DNA of 64,000 bases from Allopontixanthobacter confluentis (lineage in GTDB: Bacteria; Pseudomonadota; Alphaproteobacteria; Sphingomonadales; Sphingomonadaceae), in assembly GCF_009827615.1 (NCBI RefSeq), contig NZ_WTYU01000001.1, positions 889,001 to 953,000 on the forward strand. The letters run 5' to 3'. Both the position numbers and the translations under genes were made by a program. This document shows positions 1 to 8,992 of this stretch, piece by piece. Below the pieces are notes generated by a model. It saw only the letters and a list, made by a program, of their open reading frames with translations, made no database searches and was not told the DNA's origin. How positions within the stretch are numbered: position 1 is the stretch's first letter; each line of letters begins with the position of its first letter.

Positions 1-1
1 C

Positions 2-466
2 AAAATCGTCATGATCCTGATCTTGCCATTTGCCCTTGGTCAGTTGCTCCAGGCCAAAGGGGGCAAATTCGTCACCGATAACCCGGTATTGGTCCGGTGG
101 ATGGACCGGACCGCCATTGCAATTGCTGTCTATGTCGCGTTTTCAGGCGCGGTGGAGCAGGGGATATGGTGCCTGCTGGATGCTGGCAGCTGGGGATGGC
201 TGCTCGCGGGTCTCACCGGCATGTTGATCATCGCTTACGGCGGCGCATGGCTGGTGGGCGGCGCATTGCGGCTGGAAAAGCCGGACAGAATAGCGTTCCT
301 GTTCGGCGGGGCGCACAAAAGCGTGGCAATGGGCGCGCCCCTTGCATTGGTGCTGTTTCCGGCATCAAGCGCCGGGCTGATACTGGTGCCGTTGCTGATC
401 TATCATTTGCTGCAACTGGTGGTGTCAGCGCCGCTGGCCAACAGGCTCAATCCTGCCGGTCAGTGA
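2..466 (+). CDS. Bile acid:sodium symporter family protein (C-terminal part, cut by window edge)
   Basis: This is the last ~155 residues of a multi-pass membrane carrier; the reading frame is open to the window edge, so the N-terminus is missing. At least three hydrophobic helices are visible, and the segment FGGAHKSVAMGAPLALVLFP is typical of the SBF-like (YfeH-type) subgroup of the bile acid:sodium symporter superfamily. Members carry organic anions with Na+ across the inner membrane, but the substrate cannot be read from the sequence. The gene ends in TGA and is followed by convergent DUF475 with a 27-base gap. Confidence 0.8.
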   Translation, partial: KIVMILILPFALGQLLQAKGGKFVTDNPVLVRWMDRTAIAIAVYVAFSGAVEQGIWCLLDAGSWGWLLAGLTGMLIIAYGGAWLVGGALRLEKPDRIAFLFGGAHKSVAMGAPLALVLFPASSAGLILVPLLIYHLLQLVVSAPLANRLNPAGQ

Positions 467-493
467 CGCCCAGTCCAGTCTAGTCAAGTCCAG

Positions 494-1579
494 TCAATGA
501 GGCCGTGAGGGGACATCCGCCTGCACAATCCCGTCGGCGCCAATTTCGCGATCCCTGCGATTATGGCGGACGGACCAGTAAAGCGAAATGCCGATAAGAA
601 CGGCGCCGATCAGGCCGGTGATTGTTTCAGGAATATGGAACACTGCCGAAGCAAGCATGATCCCGCCCAGCGCGATGATAGCCCAGAACGCCCCATGTTC
701 GAGGAAGCGATATTCCGACAGCGTGCCTTGCTTCACCAGATGAATGGTCATGGACCGGACGAACATGGCACCGATGGACAGGCCAAGGGCAATCACGATC
801 ATATTGTTAGACAGGGCAAAGGCGCCAATGACGCCATCGAAACTGAACGAGCTGTCCAGCACCTGAAGATAGAGAAACCCGCCCAAGCCTGAACGCACAA
901 GCTGGCCTGCCGCGCGCTTTTCCGCCTCGCGCATTTCAAGAATGGTGCCGACAGCCTCGACCGCGATGAAAGTAACGATGCCCAGCATACCGGCGACCAG
1001 GAAGGTCAGTGCCTCTGCTTCGGGCAGCATTGATGAAATGCCCCACAGCACCAGCAAAAGCAGCGCAATTTCGAGCGCGGGGATAGCTGAAAACTTTGAA
1101 AGTTTGCGTTCAACCACGCCAATCCAGTGAACGTCCTTGTCGGCATCGAAAAAGAATTTCAGCCCGACCATGGCCAGAAAAGCGCCGCCAAAACCGGCAA
1201 TGCCAATATGGGCTGACGACACGATCTGTTCGTATCGCACCGGATCGTTGAGCGACAGGTTGATGGTTTCTATCGGCCCAAGCCCGGCGGCAATCGCCAC
1301 AATTGCCAGCGGGAACACCACCCGCATTCCGAATACGGCAATCGCCATGCCCCAAGTGAGGAACCGGCGTTGCCAAATCTCGTCCATGTCTTTCAGCACA
1401 GTCGCATTGACCACCGCATTGTCGAAACTGAGCGAGATTTCGAGCACCGACAGCACGGCGATAATCCACAGCAGCGCCAGCGTATCCGGCAAATTGCCCG
1501 TGCTTTCCCAGCCGTACCACGCGCCAAGCGCGAGGCAGACCAGAGTGAAGATGACGGAACCTTTGTAGTGTTGGAGCAT
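494..1579 (-). CDS. DUF475 (TerC-like) integral membrane protein
   Basis: A 361-residue protein with about eight or nine hydrophobic segments. The motif SLSFDNAVVNA near residue 50 is the acidic membrane motif shared by DUF475 and the TerC superfamily, thought to handle metal ions; a second SFDG motif lies near residue 245. The function of DUF475 is not established, so metal export or resistance is only a family-level guess. It lies 83 bases downstream of panB on the same strand and may be co-transcribed. The ATG start at 1579 is preceded by GGAATACC, a modest ribosome-binding site. Confidence 0.85.
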   Translation of the reverse strand: MLQHYKGSVIFTLVCLALGAWYGWESTGNLPDTLALLWIIAVLSVLEISLSFDNAVVNATVLKDMDEIWQRRFLTWGMAIAVFGMRVVFPLAIVAIAAGLGPIETINLSLNDPVRYEQIVSSAHIGIAGFGGAFLAMVGLKFFFDADKDVHWIGVVERKLSKFSAIPALEIALLLLVLWGISSMLPEAEALTFLVAGMLGIVTFIAVEAVGTILEMREAEKRAAGQLVRSGLGGFLYLQVLDSSFSFDGVIGAFALSNNMIVIALGLSIGAMFVRSMTIHLVKQGTLSEYRFLEHGAFWAIIALGGIMLASAVFHIPETITGLIGAVLIGISLYWSVRHNRRDREIGADGIVQADVPSRPH

Positions 1580-1662
1580 GGTATTCCAGCCTTGAAACCT
1601 GTTTGACCTGCCACGCCGCTCTATGATGCGGTGCCAGCAGCCTGAATTGAAATGGCGCGAAA

Positions 1663-2535
1663 TTACTTTTTGGGTTGGTAGGTCTGTTCCACACTCGGAA
1701 AACTGCGGTCCCGCACTTCTTCGGCATATGTAGCAACTGTCTTTTCGATGATCCCGGCAATATCCTCGTAACGCTTCACGAAGCGGGGCACCCGTTCGAA
1801 CATGCCCAGCATATCTTCGGTGACCAACACCTGCCCGTCACACTGGGCCGATGCCCCGATGCCGATGGTGGGGCAAGACACTGCCTTCGTGACGTCAATT
1901 GCAATGGTTTCCACCACACCTTCGACCACGATGGCGAATGCGCCTGCATCATCCAGCGCCTTGGCATCGGTCACTATCTTGTCAGCTTCCGCATCGCTGC
2001 GGCCACGTGCGGCATATCCGCCCAGAACATTGACTGCCTGCGGGGTCAGGCCGACATGGCCCATCACCGGAATCCCCCGCTGGTTAAGGAATGCGGCGGT
2101 TTCCGCCATCGCCACGCCGCCTTCCAGCTTTACCGCGGCAGCGCCGCTTTCCTTCAGCAGCCGCGCGGCGCTTTCAAATGCCTGCTGGGGTGAACTTTCA
2201 TACGAACCGAATGGCATATCCACCACCACCACCGAATGATAACTGCCGCGAACTACTGCGGCGGCATGGTTGGCCATCATATCCAGGGTTACAGGGATCG
2301 TCGATGGCAGGCCGTAAATGACTTGCCCCAGCGAATCCCCCACCAGCAGCAGATCGCAATGGGCGTCCAGCAATTGGGCCTGCCGTGCAGTATAGGCTGT
2401 CAGCATCACCAGCAGCTCTGCCGTTACGCCGTCCTGCTTGCGCTGGCGGATTTTCGGCACGGTCAGCCGTTTCATCACCTGCGGGGTGGGATTGGCGCGG
2501 CTGGTCGAGGTATCAAGCTGGAATGTGGTGGACAT
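1663..2535 (-). CDS. panB: 3-methyl-2-oxobutanoate hydroxymethyltransferase
   Basis: PanB transfers a hydroxymethyl group from 5,10-methylene-THF to 2-oxoisovalerate, giving ketopantoate for pantothenate and CoA synthesis. The 290 residues carry the family landmarks: the Mg-binding stretch around [37 protein letters not shown], and the late IGIGAS...CDGQVLV block. Length is slightly above the usual 260-275 because of a ~25-residue N-terminal extension ahead of the KIRQRK segment. Its substrate 2-oxoisovalerate comes from the ilv genes, which lie about 30 kb away in this window; coaD at 45725 acts later in the same CoA route. Confidence 0.96.
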   Translation of the reverse strand: MSTTFQLDTSTSRANPTPQVMKRLTVPKIRQRKQDGVTAELLVMLTAYTARQAQLLDAHCDLLLVGDSLGQVIYGLPSTIPVTLDMMANHAAAVVRGSYHSVVVVDMPFGSYESSPQQAFESAARLLKESGAAAVKLEGGVAMAETAAFLNQRGIPVMGHVGLTPQAVNVLGGYAARGRSDAEADKIVTDAKALDDAGAFAIVVEGVVETIAIDVTKAVSCPTIGIGASAQCDGQVLVTEDMLGMFERVPRFVKRYEDIAGIIEKTVATYAEEVRDRSFPSVEQTYQPKK

Positions 2536-2684
2536 CGCGCCGGTCTAGCTTTGTGGTGACATAAAGGCAAAGCAGATGATGGTCCGGGCGATAAATTGCC
2601 GCGCCCTCTCGACCTTGGGGGTAAATGTCTGCACAAGACCGCTTCAGCAAAAAGCACAGATTGCCTCTGGGGGGATGAGAAATA

Positions 2685-4127
2685 ATGGTTGTAACCACCG
2701 GATCTGACGGGATTACGCCGCGCGATGGATGGTCCTCCCGCTCCGCATTCATATTTGCAGCGGTCGGTTCTGCGGTCGGTCTGGGCAATCTGTGGCGTTT
2801 CCCGGCAGAAGCTGGCGCCAATGGCGGCGGCGCATTTGTGCTGTTCTACATCCTGTGCGTGGTCCTGATCGGGCTGCCCATCCTGCTGTCGGAAACGCTG
2901 ATCGGGCGGCATGGTCAAGCGTCCGCGCCTGAAAGCGTGCGGCGCATGGCGTATGAATCCAAGAAATCAAAACATTGGGGCGGGCTGGCTTCCCTCGGCG
3001 TGCTGGGCGCGTTCATGGTGCTGAGTTTCTATTGCGTAGTTGGCGGATGGGTTCTCTATTACATTGGCGTTTTTGCGCAGGATCTGTTCACGTCAGGTCT
3101 GGTTGGCGGCGCCTTTGAAGGGCGGCCACCGGGCGATATCGAGGCGCTGCTTCCCGGCCTGTTCGGCAATGGAATGCTGATGGCTGGCCTTAATTTCGTG
3201 TTTCTGGCCATCACGCTTTATTTCGTCTCTCGCGGCGTTTCGAGCGGGATCGAATTTGTTGCCACATGGCTGATGCCTGCCTTTTTCGCCTTGTTTCTGG
3301 CAATCACGGTTTATGGCGCGTTCACCGGCGCTTTTTCAGAAGCCTTGTCGTATCTGTTCACTTTCCATCCTGAAAAGCTGACCGGTTCGGTAATGCTGGC
3401 CGCTGTGGGGCAGGCGTTCTTTTCCCTGTCACTGGGTGTCGCTGGCATGATTACCTATGGCGCGTATGTCGGCCGCGATCTGAACCTGGCGGGCACATCG
3501 CTCATCATCGGGGCGGCGGATACCGCAGTGGCGCTCCTTGCGGGCCTGTGCATCTTCCCGATCGTGTTTGCTGCCGGGCTTGAGGCCAATGGCGGCCCGG
3601 GGCTGATGTTCCAGACCCTGCCGATTGCCTTCCAGCAAATGCCCGCCGGTTCTTTCGTCGGCCTGCTGTTCTTCATCATGGTCGGCTTTGCCGCGCTGAC
3701 AAGTTCGGTTGGCCTGCTCGAGGCGCCGACGGCGTGGACCAAGGAAAAGTTCAATCTTTCGCGGGTTACCGCATCATCACTGGTGGCCTTTGGCGCGCTG
3801 GTTCTGGGTACGATGGCGGCGCTGTCGTTCAACGATCTGGCTGATTTTCACCCGCTGGATTTCATTCCCATCTTTGCCGGACAGGGCATGTTTGATGTGC
3901 TGGACGGGCTGACTGCCAAGTTCTTCATGCCCATTGGCGCGATTCTAACCTCTATCTTCGTTGGATGGGTGGCAGACCAGCGGCTCATTGATGGAGAAAA
4001 CGGCCTTAGTGGCGGCCTGCACAAATTCTGGCGTTTTCTGGTACGCTGGCTTTGCCCGGCGGTTTTGACGGTCATTCTGGTGGTCGGCATCTTCCCCTCC
4101 ATTACCGGTGCCGGCAGCGGCGGTTGA
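2685..4127 (+). CDS. Sodium-dependent transporter, NSS/SNF family
   Basis: A 480-residue inner-membrane carrier. The first helix has the family signature VGSAVGLGNLWRFPAEAGANGG, the unwound TM1 that binds Na+ and substrate in LeuT-type proteins. About eleven to twelve hydrophobic helices follow. Bacterial members usually take up amino acids or related small amines, but the substrate is not readable here. The ATG follows a purine-rich GGGGGG stretch at 2670-2675 with a suitable spacing. The next gene on the same strand is an APC-family carrier, so two unrelated amine/amino-acid carriers sit in tandem. Confidence 0.93.
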   Translation: MVVTTGSDGITPRDGWSSRSAFIFAAVGSAVGLGNLWRFPAEAGANGGGAFVLFYILCVVLIGLPILLSETLIGRHGQASAPESVRRMAYESKKSKHWGGLASLGVLGAFMVLSFYCVVGGWVLYYIGVFAQDLFTSGLVGGAFEGRPPGDIEALLPGLFGNGMLMAGLNFVFLAITLYFVSRGVSSGIEFVATWLMPAFFALFLAITVYGAFTGAFSEALSYLFTFHPEKLTGSVMLAAVGQAFFSLSLGVAGMITYGAYVGRDLNLAGTSLIIGAADTAVALLAGLCIFPIVFAAGLEANGGPGLMFQTLPIAFQQMPAGSFVGLLFFIMVGFAALTSSVGLLEAPTAWTKEKFNLSRVTASSLVAFGALVLGTMAALSFNDLADFHPLDFIPIFAGQGMFDVLDGLTAKFFMPIGAILTSIFVGWVADQRLIDGENGLSGGLHKFWRFLVRWLCPAVLTVILVVGIFPSITGAGSGG

Positions 4128-4233
4128 TGGCATGACGATTCCCGATTGCGGGCACGAAAAAACTGCATAAAAGCATTCCCGCAGGCTGGCGGCGCGGTAA
4201 ATTTCCAAGCCGAGTCTGGGGGATGCTCTCATC

Positions 4234-5805
4234 ATGTTTCTAGACCGCGTAAAACCGCTGAGTGCCATTCTGGCGACTGCGGAGAAGAAATCACTTCATC
4301 GCTCGCTTGGCTGGTTCCAGCTGATGCTGTTCGGCATTGGCTGTGTGATCGGGACGGGTATCTTCGTTCTGACTGCTGCCGGCGCGCAAAAGGCCGGACC
4401 GGGCCTGATGCTGGCTTTTGCCATCGCCGGGGCGATCTGTATTGTTGCCGCATTATGCTACGCTGAAATTGCCGCCATGATCCCTGTATCAGGGTCAGCT
4501 TACACCTATACATATGCCACCATGGGCGAATTTCTCGCCTGGACCGTGGGCTGGGCGCTCATCCTTGAATATGCGGTGGCTGCCAGTGCAGTATCCGTAG
4601 GCTGGTCCGGATATTTCAGCGGCACGATCCTGAATGAATTTTTCGGCATACAATTGCCCGCGTTTCTGGCTGCTGGCCCGCTGGCGCTGGGCGGCGCACC
4701 GGGCGGACTGATCAATCTGCCAGCGCTGGTAATCGCCTTGCTGGTAACCTGGCTGCTGATGATCGGCACGCGGGAATCGGCAATGTTCAATGCTATTCTG
4801 GTGGCGATCAAGGTGACCGCGCTGACCGTGTTCATCTTCCTCACCATCCCGCAGGTCGAACTTGCGCGATTTAATCCGTTCCTGCCTGCCGGTGTCTTTG
4901 GCGGGCTGGGTACAGGCGTTGGCGCGGTGGGCGCGGCTGCCACCATATTCTTCGCCTATGTCGGGTTTGATGCTGTTTCCACCGCTGCGGAAGAAACCAA
5001 GAACCCGCAGCGCAATGTTCCGATCGGCCTGGTCGGATCTCTGCTGTTCTGTACCGTTTTCTACATCCTGGTCGCAGCAGGTGCCATCGGCACCATTGGC
5101 GGGCAGCCAATCATGGGGCCGGGCGGTATTCCATTCCCGGCAGGGTCGGAAGAACTGGCGCGTCAGTGCGCCTTGCCGCAGCACATCCAGGCGCTTGTCT
5201 GTTCTGATGAGGCGCTGGCCCATGTGCTGAGGCAGATCGGCTTTTCCGAAGTGGGCAACGCCCTTGGCATTGCCGCGTTCCTTGCCCTGCCATCGGTTAT
5301 TCTGGTGCTGATTTTTGCCCAGACGCGCATCTTCTTCGTGATGAGCCGTGATGGCTTGCTGCCTGATGTGCTCAGCCGCGTGCATCCCAAGTGGAAAACG
5401 CCGCATATTGTAACTGCAATCACCGGTTTGGTAGTGGCGGTAGGGGCCGCCTTCTTCCCGGTTGGCCAGTTGGCGGATATTGCCAATGCCGGCACGCTTT
5501 ATGCCTTCATGATGGTGGCCATTGCAGTGATGGTGCTGCGCCGGACTGCGCCTGACATAAAGCGCAGTTTCAGAACACCGGCGCTGTGGCTGGTGGGGCC
5601 TGCGACAATTGCCGGGTGCATCTTCCTGTTCGTCAATCTGCCATTTGCTGCCATGCTGGTGCTGCCCGCATGGGGTGCATTGGGGCTGCTGGTCTATTTC
5701 GGTTACAGCCGTGGCCGCAGCCATCTGGGCCGCGGTGTCGTGGAAGTTGTGGATGATATTGCAGGCGTTGAAACCACCATTCCAATCGACCCGCCTCATA
5801 AATAA
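4234..5805 (+). CDS. APC-family amino acid permease (cationic amino acid transporter type)
   Basis: A 523-residue permease with about twelve to fourteen hydrophobic segments. TM1 carries GCVIGTGIFVLTAAGAQKAGP, the glycine-rich substrate loop of APC carriers, and the FVGFDAVSTAAEETKNPQRN block around residue 250 is characteristic of the CAT/YfnA subgroup. It probably imports amino acids; the specific substrate is unknown. The gene ends just before a strong bidirectional hairpin terminator at 5844-5878. A start at 4234 is supported by a GGGGG stretch 11 bases upstream, slightly far for a Shine-Dalgarno sequence. Confidence 0.92.
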   Translation: MFLDRVKPLSAILATAEKKSLHRSLGWFQLMLFGIGCVIGTGIFVLTAAGAQKAGPGLMLAFAIAGAICIVAALCYAEIAAMIPVSGSAYTYTYATMGEFLAWTVGWALILEYAVAASAVSVGWSGYFSGTILNEFFGIQLPAFLAAGPLALGGAPGGLINLPALVIALLVTWLLMIGTRESAMFNAILVAIKVTALTVFIFLTIPQVELARFNPFLPAGVFGGLGTGVGAVGAAATIFFAYVGFDAVSTAAEETKNPQRNVPIGLVGSLLFCTVFYILVAAGAIGTIGGQPIMGPGGIPFPAGSEELARQCALPQHIQALVCSDEALAHVLRQIGFSEVGNALGIAAFLALPSVILVLIFAQTRIFFVMSRDGLLPDVLSRVHPKWKTPHIVTAITGLVVAVGAAFFPVGQLADIANAGTLYAFMMVAIAVMVLRRTAPDIKRSFRTPALWLVGPATIAGCIFLFVNLPFAAMLVLPAWGALGLLVYFGYSRGRSHLGRGVVEVVDDIAGVETTIPIDPPHK

Positions 5806-5843
5806 TAGGGCGCTCGAATGATCGGGTTCTTGCCGGATCAATA

Positions 5844-5878
5844 AAAAAGGCCGCTCCTTTCGAAGGAGCGGCCTTTTT
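5844..5878. terminator. Bidirectional intrinsic terminator
   Basis: Near-perfect palindrome AAAAAGGCCGCTCCTT / AAGGAGCGGCCTTTTT with a four-base loop, flanked by an A-run and a T-run. It lies between convergent genes (permease ending at 5805, stress protein ending at 5895) and can end transcription from both. Confidence 0.92.
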
Positions 5879-5894
5879 GTTTATTGTCGTTCGT

Positions 5895-6377
5895 TCAGAG
5901 CGATGTTTTGGTGTGGTTCTTTTCCGCATCATCATGGACATTCATGCCCAGCGCCATCTTGGCCACTTTCATCAGGCCCATATCGGCGTCCCAGATTTCG
6001 GCATCGCCAAGATCCATGCGAAGGAACAGAATATCCGGGTCTTCCTTGCCGCCATCATACCAGGCGGCAACAAAGTTGTTCCAGAACTGGTCGAACCGTT
6101 CCTGGCTGGTTTCAACGGCCAGATTACCATGGAAGCGGGCAAAAAGATCATGCCCCTTGCTTTCCAGCGTGGCTGTAACCGGGCCGAGTTTGGCAAAGCT
6201 GCTGTTCTTCTGGGTGAAGAACCAGATCGAGCTGTTGGCATCCTTGTCCAGCTGGGCTGTCATGGGAACCGCGGTTTTTGAATCGCCATCAAGCTGCAAC
6301 ATCACAAAGGATGAATCCGCCATGGACTTCCAGAATTTTTCCTTGATCTCGTCCGCTTTGCCGTCCTGATACTTCAT
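5895..6377 (-). CDS. Pyridoxamine 5'-phosphate oxidase-like FMN split-barrel protein (general stress protein 26 type)
   Basis: A 160-residue protein resembling the general stress protein 26 group of FMN-binding split barrels: an N-terminal helix region (EIKEKFWKSMADSSFVMLQL), then SIWFFTQKNSSFAKL, then a C-terminal DADMGLMKVAKMALG segment that contacts flavin in relatives. The biochemical role is unproven; the group binds FMN/FAD and is linked to stress. The start at 6377 was chosen over longer in-frame options because CAGGAG lies 6 bases upstream and the longer N-terminus is not family-like. Confidence 0.85.
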   Translation of the reverse strand: MKYQDGKADEIKEKFWKSMADSSFVMLQLDGDSKTAVPMTAQLDKDANSSIWFFTQKNSSFAKLGPVTATLESKGHDLFARFHGNLAVETSQERFDQFWNNFVAAWYDGGKEDPDILFLRMDLGDAEIWDADMGLMKVAKMALGMNVHDDAEKNHTKTSL

Positions 6378-6467
6378 AAATTCTCCTGTTCGTGTTTGGT
6401 TCATCAACGAAACCGGGCGTGATTTGGTTCCGCTGTGGATGATTATGCGGGCTTTGCCGCAGATGAA

Positions 6468-6504
6468 TTGCCAAGCAGCAATGATTGGAACATAATAAGA
6501 ACAA
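6468..6504 (+). promoter_or_regulatory. imuA promoter overlapping LexA box 1
   Basis: The SOS operator is GAAC (6488-6491), seven bases ATAATAA, then GAAC (6499-6502), matching the alphaproteobacterial LexA consensus GAAC-N7-GAAC (equivalently GTTC-N7-GTTC). A candidate -35 TTGCCA (6468-6473) and -10 CATAAT (6491-6496) are 17 bases apart, so bound LexA would cover the -10 element. Transcription would begin close to base 6503-6505. LexA control is inferred from the site; lexA itself is not in the window. Confidence 0.85.
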
Positions 6505-7431
6505 GTGAGTCGTTCCATTATGCATCCAGACATTTCACCCCCTCCTGCCGCATCGCCTGCCGATGATATTGTGACGCTTCCTGCCGAGATGCGGGGCGGG
6601 TTAAAGGGCGGGGTGCGTCTGCGGCCATCGGCGCGCTGGAAACCCGGGGTTGCTGCAGGTGCAATCCATTCGGAAATTTTCGCTTCCGGCCACGAAGCCG
6701 CCGGCGCAGCACTGGCCATAGCATTGGCGCAGGACGCAGCGGCAGCAGGAAAATCCAGTTCGCCAGATGCCAGTTCGCCAAATTTTGGCGCGCTGGATGA
6801 AATCATGGATCAGCGTTCAGTCCTGTGGGTTCAGGACCGGGCATCTGTCCGCCTGACGGGGCGCCCCTATCGCCATGGCCTGCCGCAGCATCTGCGCCAC
6901 CGGATCATTCATGTGGTGGCGGAAAAGGCGGAAGATGTGCTGTTTGCACTGGAAGAAGGCCTGCGCTGCCGCGACCTCGCCTTTGTTATTGGCGAACTGG
7001 CAGGAAACCCCAGGGGGCTGAACTTCACTGCATCGCGCCGGCTCAGTCTGGCTGCTGAAAGACATGGCGTGCCGCTGTGGCTGGTGCGGGTGGATGCAGC
7101 CCATGACCTGTCTTCTGCACGGATGCGGTGGGATGTGCGGTCTGCGCCATCTGCTGCGCCGCAGTGGAATGGCGCGGCGCCCGGCATACCGTGCTGGCAC
7201 GGCGAATTGTTCCGTTCGCGCAGCCATGTTCCCGGCCACTGGATATTGCGTGATGACCCTGCTGCTCTTTCTGCATCCAGCCCGGCTGCCCCACCGACCG
7301 ACATAACTGATGACAATACAAGCCATGATAATACCGCAAACGAAAATGACGTCAGCTTCGACCAGCCCCGCCAGACGGGTTCTGTCGATCTGGCTCGCGC
7401 GACTGTCGGTCGATCGATGGCGGCTCTCTGA
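6505..7431 (+). CDS. imuA: ImuA, SOS mutasome accessory protein (RecA-related)
   Basis: A 308-residue protein in the position of ImuA, immediately upstream of imuB and under a LexA box. ImuA proteins are RecA-like but lack a functional ATPase; no Walker A motif is visible here. Recognisable blocks are SEIFASGHEAAGAALAIALAQ, VLWVQDRAS, GLPQHLRHRIIHVVAEKAEDVLFALEEGLRC, FVIGELAG and LTASRRLSLAAERHGVPLWLVR-like sequence. It helps assemble the ImuB-DnaE2 translesion complex. GTG at 6505 places the start two bases after the operator, exactly as for the radical SAM gene at 9971; ATG at 6520 is the alternative. The low-complexity C-terminal tail overlaps imuB. Confidence 0.85.
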   Translation: MSRSIMHPDISPPPAASPADDIVTLPAEMRGGLKGGVRLRPSARWKPGVAAGAIHSEIFASGHEAAGAALAIALAQDAAAAGKSSSPDASSPNFGALDEIMDQRSVLWVQDRASVRLTGRPYRHGLPQHLRHRIIHVVAEKAEDVLFALEEGLRCRDLAFVIGELAGNPRGLNFTASRRLSLAAERHGVPLWLVRVDAAHDLSSARMRWDVRSAPSAAPQWNGAAPGIPCWHGELFRSRSHVPGHWILRDDPAALSASSPAAPPTDITDDNTSHDNTANENDVSFDQPRQTGSVDLARATVGRSMAAL

Positions 7432-8917
7432 AAACATTGCGCCGGGCGAAGGGGCAGATACGCAGCCCACCGCGCTGATTACCGAAACCGCGCATGGCCC
7501 CAGGATCGATACGGCCAATGAAGCTGGCCTTCTTGCAGGGGCGCGGCGCGGCATGATGCTGGCCGATGCGCGCACCTTGTGCCCGCAGATATGTGTCGTG
7601 CCGTCAGATCCGGCAGGCGATCTCGATTTTCTGGAAAAGCTGGCCATCTGGGCACAGCAATGGGGCCCGTGGAGCGCATTGGACCCGCCCGATGGCCTGT
7701 TGGTGGACATTACTGCGGTGGCTCATCTGTTCGGCGGAGAAGCACGGCTGCTGGCCGATGCACGCACCGCTTTTGCAAAGCGCGGCCTGTCAGTAAAAGT
7801 GGCCGCTGCCCCCACCGCAGGTGCGGCATGGGCGCTGGCGCATCATGGGCCGCAGGAAGCCATTCTGACAGCGCAGGATGATGCCATGGCCCGCTTGTCC
7901 GGCCTGCCGGTTGCCGCTCTCAGGCTGGATGATGATGTGCTGACGGTGCTGCGCCGTCTTGGCCTCAAACGTCTGGGCGATATGTCGGGCATTGGCCGCG
8001 ATGCCATCATGCGCCGTTTCCGCAACCGCCGCTCACCTGCTGCCAACCCGCTGGTGCGCATGGACCAGTTGCTGGGCCGGGTGCCGGAACCGCTGCTGCC
8101 GGTAATCCCCCAGCAGATGCCACTGGTCCAGCGCCGCCTTGCCGAACCCATCCGCCACCGCAGCCTGCTGGATCAGGTGGTGCGCGATCTGGCGGCGGAT
8201 ATGGCGCGGCTGCTGGAAGGCAGCGGGCAGGGCGCCCGCCGCATGGAACTGGGGCTGTGGCGTGTGGATGGCGAAGTGGTGGTCCGCTCGCTTGAACTGA
8301 GTGCGGCCACCCGCGAGGCAGAGCATATCTGCCGCCTGTTTGCAGCCAGGCTGGATGATGTTGACGCAGGTTTCGGCATTGAAACGGTGCGCCTTCGTGC
8401 CAGCTGGGCAGAGCCGCTGGCCTTGTCGCAGGGGGATATAGAAGCGGCGGCAGAAAACCACGGCACATCGCTATCTGCCTGCATCGACCGGCTGACTGTG
8501 CGGCTTGGCGCCTCAGCCATCCAGCGGCCCGTGCCCCATGCCAGCCACATTCCCGAACGCGCCCAGCGCTGGCAGGCTCCGATGGAGCCTGAGCCTGTTT
8601 CACAAGGGGAATTGGCTTTCCATCTCAGGCCATTGAAAATGCTGGAAAATGCAGAAAGGATAGCAGTTCTTTACGCAACGCCTGATGGCTATCCGCGCAG
8701 CTTCCGCTGGCGCGGCAGGCTGCATGAGGTGGTGCGGGTGGAAGGGCCGGAACGGATCGCGCCTGAATGGTGGCGCGAACGCTCTACCGTGCGTCTGCGG
8801 GATTATTACCGGATCGAAGATGCCCAGGGCTGCCGCTACTGGATTTATCGCCATGGCATTATCGGTGACCAGCGCGGCGGCCTGCCGGACTGGTATCTGC
8901 AAGGGCTTTGTGCCTGA
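7346..8917 (+). CDS. imuB: ImuB, catalytically inactive Y-family polymerase of the SOS mutasome
   Basis: ImuB is a Y-family polymerase homologue that docks onto the beta clamp and recruits DnaE2 for error-prone repair. The N-terminus RRVLSIWLARLSVDRW and the LLVDITAVAHLFGGE block are typical; the catalytic acidic residues of active Y polymerases are not seen at that block, as expected for ImuB. A helix-hairpin-helix-like stretch (RRLGLKRLGDMSGIGRDA) and the little-finger region follow, and the C-terminus contains WWRERSTVRLRDYYRIEDAQGCRYWIYR, characteristic of ImuB. The start is uncertain: ATG 7346 matches the usual family length (523 residues); ATG 7310 and 7325 are in frame. It overlaps imuA by at least 86 bases. 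Confidence 0.92.
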   Translation: MTSASTSPARRVLSIWLARLSVDRWRLSENIAPGEGADTQPTALITETAHGPRIDTANEAGLLAGARRGMMLADARTLCPQICVVPSDPAGDLDFLEKLAIWAQQWGPWSALDPPDGLLVDITAVAHLFGGEARLLADARTAFAKRGLSVKVAAAPTAGAAWALAHHGPQEAILTAQDDAMARLSGLPVAALRLDDDVLTVLRRLGLKRLGDMSGIGRDAIMRRFRNRRSPAANPLVRMDQLLGRVPEPLLPVIPQQMPLVQRRLAEPIRHRSLLDQVVRDLAADMARLLEGSGQGARRMELGLWRVDGEVVVRSLELSAATREAEHICRLFAARLDDVDAGFGIETVRLRASWAEPLALSQGDIEAAAENHGTSLSACIDRLTVRLGASAIQRPVPHASHIPERAQRWQAPMEPEPVSQGELAFHLRPLKMLENAERIAVLYATPDGYPRSFRWRGRLHEVVRVEGPERIAPEWWRERSTVRLRDYYRIEDAQGCRYWIYRHGIIGDQRGGLPDWYLQGLCA

Positions 8918-8939
8918 AAAGCAGGGCGCCCTCATACCA

Positions 8940-8976
8940 CAAGGGGCGCGCCTCCTTACAGAAACGCGCCCCCTTG
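8940..8976. terminator. GC-rich hairpin between convergent imuB and hydrolase
   Basis: Inverted repeat AAGGGGCGCG (8941-8950) and CGCGCCCCCTT (8965-8975), with one bulged C and a 14-base loop. It lies in the 75-base gap between the stop codons of imuB and the alpha/beta hydrolase. There is no clear T-run, so it may be a weak or Rho-assisted terminator. Confidence 0.5.
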
Positions 8977-8992
8977 CTGCATTATAATGGCG

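Noticed and set aside
4495-5841. Open frame of 448 codons antisense to the APC permease
   Set aside because: Shadow frame rich in Gln, His and Arg; covers the terminator region and lacks any family motif.
6512-6516. A GTTCC stretch after LexA box 1 considered as half of a third LexA site
   Set aside because: No second GTTC half-site at the required seven-base spacing.
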